This document shows positions 62,429 through 64,000 of a stretch of 64,000 nucleotides of DNA, in pieces (the stretch's first letter is position 1; every line of letters starts with the position of its first letter). The translations under genes and the position numbers were made by a program. The notes beneath the pieces were generated by a model, which did no database searches, had not been told where the DNA came from, and saw nothing but the letters and a program-made list of their open reading frames with translations. The stretch is taken from NCBI GenBank assembly GCA_947487205.1, contig CANKVU010000008.1:1-64000 (forward strand), read 5' to 3'. Source of the DNA: an uncultured Paracoccaceae bacterium. Its GTDB lineage: Bacteria; Pseudomonadota; Alphaproteobacteria; Rhodobacterales; Rhodobacteraceae.

Positions 62429-63399
62429 ACGTCACCCGCGCCCGTGTTGCCGGGGTCGGCCATTACCTGCCCCAACGGGTCGTCGAAAACGCGGAATTCG
62501 AGCGCACGCTCGACACGTCCGACGAATGGATTCGCTCGCGTTCGGGGATCGAACGCCGCCATTTCGCCGCCGAGGGCGAATCCACCTCGGACCTGGCCGT
62601 TGCCGCCGCTTCCGCCGCTCTTGCGGATGCCGGTTTCGAGGCGGGCGACATCGACGCGATCATCGTCGCCACCTCGACGCCCGACCTGACCTTTCCCTCT
62701 GCCGCCACGATGGTGCAGGCCAAACTGGGGATGACGGGGGGGTTCGCCTTCGATGTCCAGGCGGTCTGCGCCGGTTTCGTCTTCGCCCTGACGACGGCGA
62801 ACGCGCTTATCCTCTCGGGCCAGGCCAAACGCATCCTCGTGATCGGCGCCGAGACGTTCAGCCGGATCATGGATTGGTCGGACCGGTCGACCTGCGTCCT
62901 GTTCGGCGACGGCGCCGGGGCGCTGGTGCTCGAGGCCGCGGACGGGACCGGCAGCACCGAGGATCGGGGCATCCTGTCGTCCGACCTCAACTCCGACGGC
63001 CGCCATCGCGAAATCCTCTATGTCGACGGGGGTGTGTCCACCCAGTCGACCGGGCATCTCCGGATGGAGGGCAAGGAGGTATTCCGGCATGCGGTCGACA
63101 AGCTGGCGAGCACCGCTCATCGCGCACTGGACATGGCCGGCCTGGCGAGCGACGATGTTGACTGGATCGTTCCCCACCAGGCGAACCTGCGGATCATCCG
63201 AGCCACGGCCTTGAAGATGGGGATGGGCCTCGATCGCGTGGTGGTGACGGTCCAAGATCACGGCAACACCTCCGCCGCGTCCATTCCGCTCGCCCTGTCG
63301 GTGGGCAAGGCGCGCGGACAGATCAAGACCGGGGACCTCCTCGTCACCGAGGCGATCGGCGGCGGCCTAGCCTGGGGCGCGGTCGTCCTGCGCTGGTGA
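62425..63399 (+). CDS. fabH: 3-oxoacyl-ACP synthase III (FabH)
   Basis: A 324-residue condensing enzyme that starts fatty-acid synthesis from acetyl-CoA and malonyl-ACP. The catalytic triad is Cys115 (VQAVCAGFVF), His251 (WIVPHQANLRII) and Asn281 (DHGNTSAASIPLAL). SDEWIRSRSGIERRHFA is the usual N-terminal block. ATGA overlap with plsX. Confidence 0.96.
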   Translation: MNVTRARVAGVGHYLPQRVVENAEFERTLDTSDEWIRSRSGIERRHFAAEGESTSDLAVAAASAALADAGFEAGDIDAIIVATSTPDLTFPSAATMVQAKLGMTGGFAFDVQAVCAGFVFALTTANALILSGQAKRILVIGAETFSRIMDWSDRSTCVLFGDGAGALVLEAADGTGSTEDRGILSSDLNSDGRHREILYVDGGVSTQSTGHLRMEGKEVFRHAVDKLASTAHRALDMAGLASDDVDWIVPHQANLRIIRATALKMGMGLDRVVVTVQDHGNTSAASIPLALSVGKARGQIKTGDLLVTEAIGGGLAWGAVVLRW

Positions 63400-63470
63400 G
63401 CGACTTCACCTCACATCTCGGTTGATCGATTTAAGGCGTTGAGATTGACTTTCTTTCCGCGCATGCCCAT

Positions 63471-63482
63471 CGTGTTAACACG
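63471..63482. promoter_or_regulatory. Palindrome upstream of ihfA
   Basis: CGTGTTAACACG is a perfect 12-base palindrome 22 bases before the ihfA ATG, in the only non-coding gap of this gene run. It may bind a regulator of ihfA. Confidence 0.35.
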
Positions 63483-63503
63483 ACGCATCCGGGGGGATCG
63501 GCG

Positions 63504-63803
63504 ATGGCAAAGACGCTCACGCGCATGGACCTCAGCGAGTCCGTTCATCGGGAAGTGGGGCTGAGCCGCAACGAGTCGGCGCAGCTAGTGGAATCCGTGC
63601 TGCAATACATGTCCGATACCTTGGCCCGGGGCGAGAGCGTGAAGATCTCGTCCTTCGGAACCTTCTCGGTCCGCTCGAAGGCCGCACGGGTGGGTCGGAA
63701 CCCGAAGACCGGCGAAGAAGTGCCCATCCATCCGCGACGGGTCCTGAGCTTTCGCCCCTCGCACCTGATGCGCGACCGCGTGGCCGAGGGAAACAAGGGT
63801 TGA
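63504..63803 (+). CDS. ihfA: Integration host factor subunit alpha
   Basis: A 99-residue DNA-bending protein of the HU/IHF family. [20 protein letters not shown] is the dimer-forming N-terminus and the DNA-arm region has [20 protein letters not shown] and [20 protein letters not shown], including the intercalating Pro. It has its own short upstream region after fabH. Confidence 0.96.
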   Translation: MAKTLTRMDLSESVHREVGLSRNESAQLVESVLQYMSDTLARGESVKISSFGTFSVRSKAARVGRNPKTGEEVPIHPRRVLSFRPSHLMRDRVAEGNKG

Positions 63804-63804
63804 A

Positions 63805-64000
63805 ATGGCCAAATCCCCGGACGCGTTCCGTACCATCCGAGAGGTGGCCGAGTGGCTGGATACGCCGGCGCATGTGCTGCGGTTCTGGGAATCCCGGTTT
63901 GCCCAGCTCAAGCCGGTCAAGCGCGCCGGCGGGCGGCGCTATTATCGCCCCACGGACATGGAATTGCTGGGCGGGATCAAGCAGCTTCTGCACGAGGACG
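63805..64000 (+). CDS. MerR-family transcriptional regulator (partial)
   Basis: The first 65 residues of a MerR protein that runs off the window. The HTH reads [20 protein letters not shown] and the conserved [20 protein letters not shown] wing follows. The ATG lies two bases after ihfA. In Rhodobacteraceae this gene follows ihfA regularly; its target is not known. Confidence 0.9.
   Translation, partial: MAKSPDAFRTIREVAEWLDTPAHVLRFWESRFAQLKPVKRAGGRRYYRPTDMELLGGIKQLLHED

Overview
The window is high-GC chromosomal DNA from an alphaproteobacterium of the Rhodobacteraceae (Roseobacter/Rhodobacter type). This rests on gene content and order: a separate GapR-like DUF2312 gene, accB-accC-aat followed by convergent DUF2155/NDUFA12 genes, PIMT-tolC, murI-argC-ccmE...ccmF-ccmH, zwf-pgl-pgi, rpmF-plsX-fabH-ihfA-merR, a single-polypeptide indolepyruvate ferredoxin oxidoreductase, and the small DUF6280 protein. 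The species cannot be named from the sequence alone.

Layout. 1-4.4 kb is the only accessory-looking part. It holds a decayed IS3-type transposase, an exported HAD acid phosphatase, a secreted type-2 PHB depolymerase-like esterase, and an IS5-family element with a damaged transposase. It ends at the 3' side of tRNA-Thr(TGT). 4.5-8.2 kb carries an iron-type ABC permease, a GapR-like protein, a small membrane protein, a rhodanese-like DUF442 protein and an isolated FliM/FliN-like protein. 8.4-14.7 kb has a Tat-exported amino-acid-type binding protein, acetyl-CoA synthetase with a clear terminator, two exported PRC-barrel proteins and conserved small genes. 14.8-18.1 kb is acetyl-CoA carboxylase (accBC), aat and respiratory complex I accessory genes. 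18.2-24.8 kb has clpX-clpP, an iron-type alcohol dehydrogenase, a two-Cys OhrR regulator divergent from an OsmC peroxidase with a strong palindromic operator between them, an M48 protease, a thioesterase and a sulfotransferase.

24.9-35.8 kb is valS-hisC-like, a class V aminotransferase, ygfZ, a fructosamine kinase-like gene, efp, DUF6280, a PopZ-like protein, tolC and PIMT. 35.9-38.7 kb has an Old Yellow Enzyme, a transglutaminase-like protein and an enoyl-CoA hydratase. 38.7-44.4 kb is the minus-strand run murI-argC-ccmE-ccmF-ccmH. It is interrupted between ccmE and ccmF by a truncated muramidase (only its peptidoglycan-binding domain) and a holin-like membrane peptide. 44.5-49.0 kb is indolepyruvate:ferredoxin oxidoreductase with a divergent LysR regulator. 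49.0-55.8 kb has a predicted small RNA, purL, a deaminase, tkt, a coiled-coil/zapA pair, grxD and bolA. 56-60 kb is the zwf-pgl-pgi sugar-phosphate group. 60-64 kb has an HNH protein and the rpmF-plsX-fabH-ihfA-merR lipid/ribosome group, which runs off the right edge.

Most of the window is core metabolism, and no defence island, CRISPR array or biosynthetic cluster was seen. The observations most worth following are the lysis-gene remnant inside the cytochrome c maturation run, the predicted RNA upstream of purL, the OhrR and LysR operator candidates, the PopZ-like gene behind tolC, and the lesions in the IS5 transposase.
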